Positions 1 through 8,569 of a stretch of 64,000 nucleotides of DNA are shown here, piece by piece. A program made the position numbers and the translations under genes. Origin of the DNA: Acetobacterium sp965140355 (GTDB lineage: Bacteria > Bacillota > Clostridia > Eubacteriales > Eubacteriaceae); the NCBI GenBank assembly GCA_965140355.1, contig OZ223194.1, positions 124,001 through 188,000 on the forward strand. Direction: 5' to 3'. Numbering within the stretch: the stretch's first letter is position 1; each line of letters opens with the position of its first letter. The notes under the pieces are model-generated. The model searched no databases. It saw nothing but the letters and a program-made list of their open reading frames with translations, and had not been told where the DNA came from.

Positions 1-4
1 CGCC

Positions 5-1741
5 TTATTCAGCCTCTTCTTTCGTCTCATAATCAAATTCGCTTTGTGTTATCAAACCCTGATGAAGTTTTAGTCCTAAAATACCTTGGGCAATGTTTGA
101 AGCATGATCGCCAACGCGTTCAATATTCGTTAATAAATCCAGAAAAATGACCCCGGCATAAGGATTGCAAATCCCCTGATTAAGACGGCTAATATGATCA
201 TCTTTCAATTTTTCGGTCATTTCATCAATTTCTTCTTCTTTATCTAGAATTTTATAACAAAGCGCAATTTCATCTGTGCTCATTAATTGTACCATATCTT
301 GCAGCGTATTGCTAGTTAAACTCATCAAATCCAAAACTTCCTGATTAGCAATATCGCTAAAGCTGATCTTACTTGTCGAGCGCATTTCAGTTAACTCTCC
401 AATGTTCATCGCATGATCACCGATTCGTTCTAAATCATGGCTGCCTTTCATAACAAATGCCAGGCGGTCATTTTCTTCCTCAGACATATTTTCATTGGAC
501 AATTTAACCGAGTATTCCACAATCCCGCCTTGGAATTCATCAATCCGTTCTTCTCGTTTGGTAATTTCTTCAACTAATTTTTCATTGCCATCCATGACCG
601 CTTCACAAGCTGCCTTAAAATTTTTAGTACTTATTTCTGCTAATCGATTCATTTCTTTCACCACTTGACCTAGCGCAACGGAAGGATTATTAAGTAATCG
701 GTCATCTAGCTGTAAACCTTTTTCTTCTTCTTTTTCAGGATAGGCGCGATCCAGAAAAGTTACAAAATAGCCGATCAGAGGGAATAATACCAATGTATTT
801 GCAACATTAAAAAAAGTATGGGCCATCGCAATTTGACGCGCTACATTAGGAACGACTTCGCCATTTGTATTAATGAACGTTCCGGATATACTAACAATAA
901 ATTCATAAACTGGATTAACTGCCATGCTACTATCCATCACGACTAACAAAACCATCACCCAAACGGCACCAAATATGTTAACAAAAAGATGAATAAAGGC
1001 AGCTTTTTTTGCCGTTGTTGAAGTCCCAATACATGATAGCAATGCCGTTATACAAGTCCCAATATTCGTCCCAATCAAAATCGGAATACAAATTTGAATG
1101 GCACCCGTTCCCCCAATGCTTACAAACACGCCAGATAATGCTAAGGCCTGAAGCAAACCAATGGAAGCACTACTACTTTGAATAACACCAGTAATGAAGG
1201 TCCCAATCAGTAACCCTAAAAGCGGATTTTTCCCATAGGTTGATAACAGGTAAATAAAATCTTCACTTTCTCTTAACGGTTCCATCGCTGCTGACATCGT
1301 CGCGATACCAAAAAATAAGATTCCAAAACCGAGAACAATACTGCCGACATCACGATTTTTTTTCTTTTTACTAAACAGCGTGACCAACGCTCCAACCCCG
1401 ATAAAAATCGGTGCTAGTTCACTGACATTAAATGCAATCAGCTGCGCCGTCACCGTCGTTCCGATATTAGCACCTAAAATAACGCCCGCAGCCTGGGTTA
1501 ATGTCATCAACGCCGCATTGACAAACCCAACAACCATTACGGTTGTCGTGCTGGAACTTTGCACGATCATCGTTACAACCGTCCCAACTAACACTGCTTT
1601 AACCTTATTATTAGTCAAAACCTCCAACAATTTCTTCATTTTTGTTCCAGCCACTGTTTTTAAGCCTTCGCTCATCATGTGCATTCCAAAAACAAATAAC
1701 CCTAATCCTCCAAAAAGACCGATCAACATTTCCAATGTCAT
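5..1741 (-). CDS. Na+/phosphate cotransporter with PhoU-like tail
   Basis: Membrane protein of the Na/Pi cotransporter (NptA/YjbB) family, expected to move phosphate with sodium. The N-terminal half carries the two inverted repeats typical of the family, each with a QSSS motif (about residues 61-64 and 188-191) followed by a GANIGTT or GTNIGTC segment. The C-terminal ~200 residues are helical and acidic and resemble PhoU, as in many bacterial members. I start it at 1741 (578 aa): a GGAGG lies six bases upstream, whereas the longer GTG-start ORF from 1759 would put the ribosome site inside the gene. It stands alone, transcribed away from glyS. Its upstream region can fold into several hairpins (see 1798-1918). 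Family call is firm; direction and true substrate are inferred. Confidence 0.9.
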   Translation of the reverse strand: MTLEMLIGLFGGLGLFVFGMHMMSEGLKTVAGTKMKKLLEVLTNNKVKAVLVGTVVTMIVQSSSTTTVMVVGFVNAALMTLTQAAGVILGANIGTTVTAQLIAFNVSELAPIFIGVGALVTLFSKKKKNRDVGSIVLGFGILFFGIATMSAAMEPLRESEDFIYLLSTYGKNPLLGLLIGTFITGVIQSSSASIGLLQALALSGVFVSIGGTGAIQICIPILIGTNIGTCITALLSCIGTSTTAKKAAFIHLFVNIFGAVWVMVLLVVMDSSMAVNPVYEFIVSISGTFINTNGEVVPNVARQIAMAHTFFNVANTLVLFPLIGYFVTFLDRAYPEKEEEKGLQLDDRLLNNPSVALGQVVKEMNRLAEISTKNFKAACEAVMDGNEKLVEEITKREERIDEFQGGIVEYSVKLSNENMSEEENDRLAFVMKGSHDLERIGDHAMNIGELTEMRSTSKISFSDIANQEVLDLMSLTSNTLQDMVQLMSTDEIALCYKILDKEEEIDEMTEKLKDDHISRLNQGICNPYAGVIFLDLLTNIERVGDHASNIAQGILGLKLHQGLITQSEFDYETKEEAE

Positions 1742-1797
1742 TTTTTCCTCCAAAAACACATAATAATTAAAGAGTCCTGCGTTTTACAATTTTCTCT

Positions 1798-1918
1798 TTA
1801 ATTTTCGGTTGATTCCTCACTACCATTTGTTCAGCACAAATCGTTACCAACCGGCAAAATTAAAGATTAGGCCAATCGTTAACCTAATCTTCTACCACCC
1901 TTTGTTCACCAGGGTAAT
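1798..1918 (-). promoter_or_regulatory. structured leader upstream of the Na/Pi transporter
   Basis: On the minus strand this stretch can form three hairpins in a row: CCCT/AGGG at 1898-1914, a 9-bp perfect stem at 1863-1871/1883-1891, and a nested stem at 1807-1852 (outer GGTTG/CAACC, inner ATTTGT/ACAAAT). The first and last share the loop sequence TGAACAAA followed by GGTRGT-like bases. No long U-tract follows. I do not recognise a known riboswitch class. It may be a 5' leader element; function unknown. Confidence 0.4.
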
Positions 1919-2103
1919 TCTTTTTGAAACTCCTTAATGTTCTATTTATAATTTAACGTAATTTTAACATTAAGCATCCTAAATGAGAACCTTTTTTTTT
2001 ATTTATTTTTTTATTCTTTGAGCCAAAATCGTTTTTTTATTCACCCAGTTAACTTATGTTTTTTCTTGTTTCTACTGCTTTAAATTTAAACCTAAAGTTT
2101 AGG

Positions 2104-2132
2104 TTGACATCGACACCCATTTTTGATATCAT
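2104..2132 (+). promoter_or_regulatory. sigma-A promoter for glyS
   Basis: TTGACA at 2104-2109, 17-base spacer, TATCAT at 2127-2132. Transcription would begin near 2139, just ahead of the T-box leader. Confidence 0.75.
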
Positions 2133-2138
2133 CCATAT

Positions 2139-2400
2139 AGTTTAAAATTTAATAATAAAAGCCTTGATAAAAGAATAAATCATTGGGTCAATGATTTAAA
2201 GCGAGCAGGTGATGGTGGAAGATCTGTAATAATACCCTCTGAATGGCACTTTTTGAGCTGCACTCAACATTTTTATCATCAACAAAAATACTGAGTGACG
2301 TGAAATTCGTTATAAGCAAAGGTGGTTTGCGGCTTTTACGCAAACAACTTGGGTGGAACCGCGGTTAAGCCGTCCCTTGTAGATCTACAAGGGACGGCTT
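2139..2400 (+). promoter_or_regulatory. glycine T-box leader with terminator
   Basis: T-box element that senses uncharged tRNA-Gly and controls glyS. The invariant T-box sequence GGGTGGAACCGCGG is at 2351-2364. It is followed directly by the terminator stem AAGCCGTCCCTTGTAG..CTACAAGGGACGGCTT (2367-2400) and a T-run. In the Stem I region the bulge GAATGGCAC has a GGC glycine codon (2245-2247) followed by the usual A, which I take as the specifier. The gene downstream is glycyl-tRNA synthetase, which agrees. Confidence 0.93.
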
Positions 2401-2439
2401 TTTTAATTTAGCACAAAGCTATTAATTCAGGAGGAAAAA

Positions 2440-3834
2440 ATGTCAGAATTCACCATGGCTGAAATTGTCAGCCTCGCCAAAATGAGGGGAATTATCTTCC
2501 CCGGTTCAGAAATATATGATGGTTTAGCAAACAGCTGGGATTACGGCCCACTCGGTGTCGAAATGAAAAACAATGTCAAAAAAGCCTGGTGGAAAAAATT
2601 CGTTCAGGAATCACCCTATAATGTCGGTTTGGATGCAGCGATTTTGATGAACCCCAAAACCTGGGTTGCTTCTGGTCACGTCGGCGGCTTTAACGATCCA
2701 CTAATGGATTGCAAAGCTTGTCAGTCCCGTTTCCGGGCTGATAAACTGATTGCCGACTACTATTTTGAAAAAGGCGAAGACGTTATTGTCGATGCCTGGT
2801 CAAATGAAAAAATGATGACTTTTATAAAAGAGCATAACATTGTTTGTCCCGAATGTGGAAAATTAGATTATACCGACATTCGACAGTTCAATCTGATGTT
2901 TAAAACTTTCCAGGGCGTTAATGAAGATACCGCCAGCGAAATTTTTCTGCGCCCCGAAACTGCTCAGGGTATTTTTGTTAATTTTAAAAATGTCCAGCGG
3001 ACGGCCCGAAAAAAGGTCCCTTTTGGAATTGCTCAGATTGGCAAATCATTCCGTAATGAAATCACACCCGGTAATTTTATTTTTAGAACCCGTGAATTTG
3101 AACAAATGGAACTGGAATTTTTCTGTGCTCCTGGCACTGATCTGGAATGGTTTGACTACTGGAAATCTTTCTGTAAAAAATGGCTGTTTGATTTAGGTAT
3201 GAAAGATGAAAATATCCGCTTCCGGGATCATGAACAAGAAGAGCTTTCTCATTATAGTAACGCCACTACCGATGTGGAATTCCGCTTCCCCTTTGGCTGG
3301 GGTGAATTATGGGGAATTGCTGATCGAACTGATTTCGATTTAACCCAACACCAAACCCACTCCGGAAAAGATATGCGCTATACTGATCCGATTACAAATG
3401 AAAAATACGTTCCTTATTGTATTGAACCTTCTTTGGGTGCCGATCGCGTTTTCCTGGCGTTCCTGTGCAATGCCCTGGAAAAAGAAGAAATTACCAATGG
3501 CGATAAAACCGAAGAACGTCATGTCATGCGCATTCATCCTTTCCTTTCAGCTTATAAAGCCGCCGTATTGCCGCTCTCAAAAAAATTAGGTGATAAAGCC
3601 GGCGAAGTTTTTGACATCCTTTCAAAACATTTTATGATCGAATACGATGAAGCCGGTAGTATCGGTAAGCGTTATCGTCGCCAGGATGAAATTGGCACCC
3701 CCTTTTGTGTTACCGTCGATTTTGATACCTTAGACGATCAATGTGTCACGTTAAGAGATCGTGATACCATGGATCAGGTCCGAATCCCCATTTCAGAAGT
3801 TGTTAGCTATATTTCTGAACGCATTGATTTTTAG
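2440..3834 (+). CDS. glyS: glycyl-tRNA synthetase (single-chain, alpha2 type)
   Basis: Class II aminoacyl-tRNA synthetase that charges tRNA-Gly in the cytoplasm. This is the one-chain GRS1 form rather than the alpha/beta glyQ-glyS pair. The 464-residue length fits. Motif 2 is visible as FRNEITPGN..RTREFEQMELE, and motif 3 contains PSLGADR. The opening GIIFPGSEIYDG and SWDYGPLG segments are characteristic. Paired cysteines CKAC and CPEC in the insertion could bind zinc. A GGAGG ribosome site precedes the ATG. It is controlled by the T-box just upstream and ends at a strong terminator at 3861-3900, so it is monocistronic. Confidence 0.97.
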   Translation: MSEFTMAEIVSLAKMRGIIFPGSEIYDGLANSWDYGPLGVEMKNNVKKAWWKKFVQESPYNVGLDAAILMNPKTWVASGHVGGFNDPLMDCKACQSRFRADKLIADYYFEKGEDVIVDAWSNEKMMTFIKEHNIVCPECGKLDYTDIRQFNLMFKTFQGVNEDTASEIFLRPETAQGIFVNFKNVQRTARKKVPFGIAQIGKSFRNEITPGNFIFRTREFEQMELEFFCAPGTDLEWFDYWKSFCKKWLFDLGMKDENIRFRDHEQEELSHYSNATTDVEFRFPFGWGELWGIADRTDFDLTQHQTHSGKDMRYTDPITNEKYVPYCIEPSLGADRVFLAFLCNALEKEEITNGDKTEERHVMRIHPFLSAYKAAVLPLSKKLGDKAGEVFDILSKHFMIEYDEAGSIGKRYRRQDEIGTPFCVTVDFDTLDDQCVTLRDRDTMDQVRIPISEVVSYISERIDF

Positions 3835-3860
3835 ATCAATGCTTGCTCCGCTTAGAATAA

Positions 3861-3900
3861 AAAACAGCCTCGCGCAAAAATTTTCGCGCGAGGCTGTTTT
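3861..3900. terminator. bidirectional intrinsic terminator between glyS and ferredoxin gene
   Basis: Fifteen-base perfect arms AAAACAGCCTCGCGC / GCGCGAGGCTGTTTT around an A/T loop. T-runs lie on both strands, so it can end glyS and the convergent ferredoxin gene. Confidence 0.9.
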
Positions 3901-3925
3901 TAAGTAAACTATTTAAAATCACTAA

Positions 3926-4315
3926 TTAAGATTCTTTAATTGCCAAAACATCTTGTGGACATGCTTCCACACAGATACCGCAAGCAATACATTTTGACGG
4001 CACATCTCGATCTTCTGATTTAACAAGAACACCAAATGGACATACTTCCACACATTTTCCACAGTTTACACATAATTTTTTGTTAATCATATAAACGCCT
4101 TTGGCATTTTTGGTAATAGCGCCAGCTTCACAAACTTTAGCACATTTACCACATTGCACACAGACCAAGGTTTTAGGACTTCCGTCTTCTTTTTCAGTAA
4201 TTCGGATACAAGCTAATTCTGAAACAGGTTCTTTGTAAAATGCATTGGCACACGCCAATTCACATCCTAAACATTTTACACAAGCAGATTGATCTACTAC
4301 AACTAATTTTTTCAT
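3926..4315 (-). CDS. ferredoxin with four 4Fe-4S cluster motifs
   Basis: Small (129 aa) iron-sulfur electron carrier with sixteen cluster cysteines in four groups: CVKCLGCELACA near the start, then CVQCGKCAKVCE, CVNCGKCVEVCP and CIACGICVEACP. The order and spacing resemble the CooF/HycB group of electron-transfer subunits, which pass electrons between CO dehydrogenase, formate dehydrogenase or hydrogenase and other partners. No such enzyme lies nearby, so the partner cannot be named. A GGAGG site precedes the ATG. It has its own near-consensus promoter (4386-4414), and a perfect inverted repeat lies in its leader. Monocistronic. Confidence 0.88.
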   Translation of the reverse strand: MKKLVVVDQSACVKCLGCELACANAFYKEPVSELACIRITEKEDGSPKTLVCVQCGKCAKVCEAGAITKNAKGVYMINKKLCVNCGKCVEVCPFGVLVKSEDRDVPSKCIACGICVEACPQDVLAIKES

Positions 4316-4335
4316 CGTTACTCCTCCTTAAGGAC

Positions 4336-4357
4336 AATTTGATCAATGGATCAAATT
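4336..4357 (-). promoter_or_regulatory. inverted repeat in ferredoxin leader
   Basis: Perfect repeat AATTTGATC-n4-GATCAAATT between the ferredoxin promoter and its ribosome site. It could be an operator or a leader hairpin close to the Shine-Dalgarno sequence. The binding partner is unknown. Confidence 0.45.
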
Positions 4358-4385
4358 TATATTCAATTTTTTTCAACTGTTTTTC

Positions 4386-4414
4386 ATTCTACTTTTAAAG
4401 TCTTTAAATGTCAA
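4386..4414 (-). promoter_or_regulatory. promoter for the ferredoxin gene
   Basis: Read on the minus strand: TTGACA (4409-4414), 17-base spacer, TAGAAT (4386-4391). Both boxes are close to sigma-A consensus. Confidence 0.7.
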
Positions 4415-4550
4415 TATAATAAGGAATTTTTATAGGTATTTCCTTCCTAAGCTGCTTGCTAACTTCGTGACGGATAATTGTTCAACTCTTATTTAGCAAT
4501 ATTCCTAAACAATGTCAATTTTAAGTCAAATTTTTACCTTCAATAAAAAG

Positions 4551-4572
4551 GCTCTCCTGATGATTGGAAAGC
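4551..4572 (-). terminator. terminator after prfA
   Basis: On the minus strand GCTTTCC..GGAGAGC forms a 7-bp stem (one G-U pair) followed by CTTTTTATT. It lies about 50 bases past the prfA stop. The rest of 4430-4619 shows nothing else. Confidence 0.6.
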
Positions 4573-4619
4573 GCATAAGAATCGTAATATTTGTGTTTTT
4601 ACAGACTTTTATTTGAGTC

Positions 4620-5690
4620 TCAGGCATGCTGTTTTAATTTTTCGGCCTGATCATTGGTAATCAATGCATTAATCATTTCGTCGATATCACCATCTAAAAA
4701 AGCGTCTAGTTGATAAACTGTTACATTGATTCGGTGATCAGAAATTCGTCCCTGAGGGAAATTATAAGTACGAATTCGTTCACTTCGATCTCCGGTACCA
4801 ACCTGGCTTTTGCGGTTTTCAGCGATTTCACTCTGTTGCTTTTGTTGCTCTATTTCATAAAGTCTGGCTTTTAATATTTTTAAAGCCTTATCCTTATTTT
4901 TTAATTGCGATTTTTCATCTTGACAAGTTACTACCATCCCAGTTGGAATATGGGTAATTCGAACGGCCGAATCAGTCGTGTTAACACTTTGTCCGCCATT
5001 ACCAGAAGAACGATAAACATCCACTCTTAAATCATTCGGTCCAATCTCAACTCCCACATCTTCGGCTTCCGGTAAAACAGCAACCGTCGCCGTTGAGGTA
5101 TGGATTCGTCCTCCCGATTCAGTGCTGGGTATTCGTTGCACACGATGAACACCACTTTCGTATTTAAGACGACTATAAACACCGGTGCCTTCAATGGCAA
5201 AAATAATTTCTTTAATTCCGCCAATATCGGGAATACTGGAACTCATAATTTCACTTTTCCAGCCTTGTCGTTCAGCGTATCGAGTAAACATTCTAAAAAG
5301 ATCTCCGGCAAACAATGCCGCTTCGCTGCCACCAGCGCCGGCGCGAATTTCAACAATGACATTTTTATCATCATTAACATCTTTCGGTAACAAAAGAACT
5401 CTCAATTCTTCTTCTAATGCAATCTTCTTTTTGGTCAGCTCTTCTAATTCAGCTTCAGCCATTTCTTTAAAATCTTTTTCCAACTGTTTATCTTCAAGCA
5501 TTTCTTTAGTATCATCAATGGCTGAAAGGGTCTCTGAAAAAGCGTTATATTTTTGAATAATCGGTTCAATATGAGCGTGTTCCTTAACCAGTTTTTTCCA
5601 TTGATTTTGATCTCCGATTATCTCGGGATCACTGATCTTTTCATTTAATTCAGCATATTTTTCTGCTAAAAAATCTAACTTACCTAACAT
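4620..5690 (-). CDS. prfA: peptide chain release factor 1
   Basis: Translation termination factor for UAA and UAG stop codons. The 356-residue length is typical. The catalytic GGQ is at residues 232-234 (NGGQSVN), and the RF1-type PxT codon-recognition tripeptide is in RVQRIPSTES (188-190), which separates it from RF2. The N-terminal 100 residues are charged and helical as expected. An AAGGAGCAC-like site precedes the ATG. It is the last gene of a same-strand run with degV, a PHP gene, hprK and uvrC, with a hairpin in the 130-base gap before it. Neighbouring prmC/hemK, common elsewhere, is not here. Confidence 0.97.
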   Translation of the reverse strand: MLGKLDFLAEKYAELNEKISDPEIIGDQNQWKKLVKEHAHIEPIIQKYNAFSETLSAIDDTKEMLEDKQLEKDFKEMAEAELEELTKKKIALEEELRVLLLPKDVNDDKNVIVEIRAGAGGSEAALFAGDLFRMFTRYAERQGWKSEIMSSSIPDIGGIKEIIFAIEGTGVYSRLKYESGVHRVQRIPSTESGGRIHTSTATVAVLPEAEDVGVEIGPNDLRVDVYRSSGNGGQSVNTTDSAVRITHIPTGMVVTCQDEKSQLKNKDKALKILKARLYEIEQQKQQSEIAENRKSQVGTGDRSERIRTYNFPQGRISDHRINVTVYQLDAFLDGDIDEMINALITNDQAEKLKQHA

Positions 5691-5727
5691 AGTGCTCCTT
5701 ATTTCATTATTTTTAAAACAACCTGAA

Positions 5728-5761
5728 TTTCGCAGTCTATTAAATCCAACAGACTGCGAAA
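5728..5761. repeat. inverted repeat between degV and prfA
   Basis: Eleven-base perfect arms TTTCGCAGTCT / AGACTGCGAAA with a 12-base loop. No T-run follows on either strand, so it is not a standard terminator. It may be a processing or leader structure of prfA. Confidence 0.45.
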
Positions 5762-5822
5762 CAACTAAATTATTTTATTATTTTTGTTTTCCTTAACCAT
5801 TTCACGATCCTTACTATTCTCA

Positions 5823-6692
5823 CTAAACCTCGTCGCTCCATTTGTCAAAGAAAAAAACGGCCATCGTTCCCGGACCCGAATGCGTTAACACGGTTGGCCC
5901 CAAGGCTACGATGTTAAAACGATCGGTATTAAAACGCTTACCTGCCAATTTAACAAACATCTCAACCAGCTCCGGGTTATCGGCGTGACTGATGCCGATT
6001 GTTTGTTGCTCTAGCTGATCGCCATTTTCGGCCAGATAATCAACCATCTTTTTAACCAGTTTTTTTTCACCTCTCACTTTATCAATCTGTTGCAACTCCC
6101 CGGCTTTGTTCACCTCGAGCAAGGGGTTAATGTTTAACATATTTCCAATAATAGCGCTGCCTTTATTTAATCGTCCACCCCGATACAAGTATTGTAGATC
6201 AGTAACCGTAAAAACATGCTTAATATGGTCAATATCCTCATTAATTCGCTTCATTAAGGCATCCATGCTAGCATTCCCGGCGGCTGCTTGAGCGGCCCGA
6301 TAAGCAATATGACCCAAACCGTAACAAACCGCTTTTGTATCAACGACATTAAATAGTGCCTCAGGATATTTTTCCTTCAGATCCCGCTCGGCCAAAACCG
6401 CTGCTTGATACGTACCGGAAAGCCCACTGGAAAATGCCAAATAAATAAATGACTGTTTCGCGATGATCAATTCTTCAAATCGTTTATAAAAATCCCCATA
6501 AGGGATCTGGGACGTTTTATAATGCAGCCCGTTTTTCATGTTCGCACAAACCAGTTCTGATGATATATCGATCCCGTCTCGAAAGGTCGTCTCGTCCGCA
6601 ACAACATAAACGGGTATTATCTCAATATTATATTTTTGTCGATCTTTCTCCAAAATATCACAGGCAGAATCGGTGATGATTTTTATTGTCAT
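5823..6692 (-). CDS. DegV family fatty-acid-binding protein
   Basis: DegV (FakB-like) proteins bind a single fatty acid; FakB members present it to the kinase FakA for phosphorylation. The 289-residue length is typical. The start shows the family TDSACD signature near residue 7, and the lipid-site motif FSSGLSGTYQ lies at about residue 87. The conserved RGGRLNKGSA segment follows in the middle. AAAGGA precedes the ATG. It sits between a PHP phosphoesterase gene and prfA on the same strand. FakA is not in the window, so a FakB role is only inferred. Confidence 0.88.
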   Translation of the reverse strand: MTIKIITDSACDILEKDRQKYNIEIIPVYVVADETTFRDGIDISSELVCANMKNGLHYKTSQIPYGDFYKRFEELIIAKQSFIYLAFSSGLSGTYQAAVLAERDLKEKYPEALFNVVDTKAVCYGLGHIAYRAAQAAAGNASMDALMKRINEDIDHIKHVFTVTDLQYLYRGGRLNKGSAIIGNMLNINPLLEVNKAGELQQIDKVRGEKKLVKKMVDYLAENGDQLEQQTIGISHADNPELVEMFVKLAGKRFNTDRFNIVALGPTVLTHSGPGTMAVFFFDKWSDEV

Positions 6693-6751
6693 ACTTGATG
6701 TCCTTTCCCACTTGATTTCAAGTTATTATTTTATCACAGTTTCGCTACTTT

Positions 6752-7507
6752 TCAAAACAATTCTCGCGCGGTCTCACGAATATCGGCAAATAAAACCCGA
6801 CCTTTATTTTCCAAATAGTTGATAAGTCGTTGCGCCTCAAGATTGATGATCAATTCATCGGGAAAGTCAATGGCCTCTAACACCTTATCGACATAAGGAA
6901 AATCACCAATATCCGAAACAAAATGAGTGTCACTTCCAATAATAATCGGAATTTCCAATTCTTTACAACGGTTGGCAATCCACTCACAATTTGGTTTGGA
7001 GCCTTTTCTGATAAAAAAAGAACCATTATTAATTTCAATTAGGGTGTTATGCTTTTTAGCGTCCTGAAGAATAACCTCATAATCCAGCTCATAAGTAGGA
7101 TTTCCCAGATGACAGATAAAGTCAACATGAGGATTGGCAATCGCCCCTAAAACGGCACTGGTATTCTCCATTTTACTTTGCGGTTTAAAAGTTGGCGTAT
7201 GGAGTGAAGCTGAGATAATTTCCAATGAAGTAATAAACTCCATCGGAATATCAGTATTCCCGTCAACATCCATGATATTACTTTCAATTCCTTTAAGTAA
7301 TTTAACATGATTGATTACTCCGGGAATAACGCGATAATTTGCAAAAAACAGTGGGGTTGGTGACCCCGGTAAAGCCGGACCATGTTCAGTGAGACAAATC
7401 ATCTCTAAATTTTTTTTTGCCGCTGCATCAATTAATTCCAGAATCGTATTATAGGCATGCCCAGATGCAATGGTGTGGGTATGGGCATCTAAAACGTAAT
7501 TTCTCAT
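6752..7507 (-). CDS. PHP-domain phosphoesterase (YcdX-like)
   Basis: Polymerase-and-histidinol-phosphatase (PHP) family hydrolase, likely a metal-dependent phosphatase. The 251 residues begin with the metal-binding DAHTHT motif (residues 7-12), followed by LTEHGP, ASLHTP, ICHLGNP and IGSDTH. These are the classic PHP histidine and aspartate ligands in order. It overlaps the end of hprK by four bases (ATGA), so the two are translationally coupled. The substrate cannot be told from sequence; histidinol phosphate is possible, but no his genes are nearby. Confidence 0.85.
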   Translation of the reverse strand: MRNYVLDAHTHTIASGHAYNTILELIDAAAKKNLEMICLTEHGPALPGSPTPLFFANYRVIPGVINHVKLLKGIESNIMDVDGNTDIPMEFITSLEIISASLHTPTFKPQSKMENTSAVLGAIANPHVDFICHLGNPTYELDYEVILQDAKKHNTLIEINNGSFFIRKGSKPNCEWIANRCKELEIPIIIGSDTHFVSDIGDFPYVDKVLEAIDFPDELIINLEAQRLINYLENKGRVLFADIRETARELF

Positions 7508-8529
7508 ATCTTTTCTTCACTTTCCTTTTCTTGTTGTTTTTTTAATAATTCTCTTTTTTCAACTTCCAGATCATTTTGATGGGCAACCCGGTCACAAAAA
7601 ACCTGGGCTGAATGATAGCCATATTGTTTGGTTCGATTATTAATCGCCGCTGTTTCAATTATACACGCTAAATTTCGACCGCCCGAAACGGGAATCATGA
7701 CTTCTGGCACTTCAATTCCCAAAATATCGATCGTTTGTTCATCAAGTCCCAGTCGATCATAGGGTGACCGTTCATCCCAATTTTCCAGCCGAATTACCAT
7801 ATCAATACCAACATCTTTTTTTACCGCTCGGGCTCCATAAAGCGTTTTAACATCAATGATCCCAATGCCTCTAATTTCCATGAAATGTTCCAGCAATGCT
7901 GGTGCTGTTCCCATTAACTGACCATCCCGAATGCGTTTCACCGCAACAACATCGTCAGCGATCAGGCAATGACCTCGCTTGACAATTTCTAATGCGGTCT
8001 CACTTTTCCCAATCCCGCTGGGCCCGGTGATTAAAACCCCAACCCCAAAAACTTCGACCAAAACCCCATGTAAACTGATGGTCGGGGCTGATAATTGATC
8101 AATATAATTAACTAAGTCATAAAATAATGACGTGGTATGTTTTTTACTTTTTAATAAGGTTCGGCCATATTTTTTTGAAGCTTCTTCAAATAAATATGTT
8201 TCATCCAAATCCCAACAAACAATAAAACAGGGAAATGAATAGGAAAAAAAGTCATCGATTCTTTGTTTTCGTACTTCCGGGTCCAAGTCCAGTAAATAGG
8301 CAATTTCCACTTTTCCAATAACTTGCACCCGGTTAGAGTCAAAATGTTCATAATAACCATGTAACTGTAAACCCGGACGATTAATTCCACTACCGATTAA
8401 ATCCACTTCATCCGACTGATAATAAATCTTTTCCAGTTTAATTTCACGACAGAAGTCATCTAAATTTATTTTACCATTCATCTTACTTTTATCTCTTTTC
8501 ATTGATTTACTGCTGATTAATTTACTCAA
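7504..8529 (-). CDS. hprK: HPr kinase/phosphorylase
   Basis: Bifunctional enzyme that phosphorylates and dephosphorylates Ser46 of HPr, linking sugar metabolism to carbon catabolite control in Firmicutes. The Walker A loop GPSGIGKS is at residues 169-176, and the HprK signature EHFMEIRGIGIIDV at about 214-227. The extra ~18 N-terminal residues are lysine-rich. The longest ORF starts with TTG and has GAGGT upstream; ATG starts 9 or 16 codons further in are alternatives. The gene follows uvrC by about 40 bases and overlaps the PHP gene. No PTS genes are in the window. Confidence 0.95.
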   Translation of the reverse strand: MSKLISSKSMKRDKSKMNGKINLDDFCREIKLEKIYYQSDEVDLIGSGINRPGLQLHGYYEHFDSNRVQVIGKVEIAYLLDLDPEVRKQRIDDFFSYSFPCFIVCWDLDETYLFEEASKKYGRTLLKSKKHTTSLFYDLVNYIDQLSAPTISLHGVLVEVFGVGVLITGPSGIGKSETALEIVKRGHCLIADDVVAVKRIRDGQLMGTAPALLEHFMEIRGIGIIDVKTLYGARAVKKDVGIDMVIRLENWDERSPYDRLGLDEQTIDILGIEVPEVMIPVSGGRNLACIIETAAINNRTKQYGYHSAQVFCDRVAHQNDLEVEKRELLKKQQEKESEEKI

Positions 8530-8569
8530 GTTATTCTACCTCAAAGTTTCTGATGATTAAAGTAATTTC

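Noticed and set aside
5100..5556. Long plus-strand ORFs inside prfA, uvrA, polC, addA and addB
   Set aside because: They are antisense shadows of well-supported genes, without ribosome sites or recognisable products.
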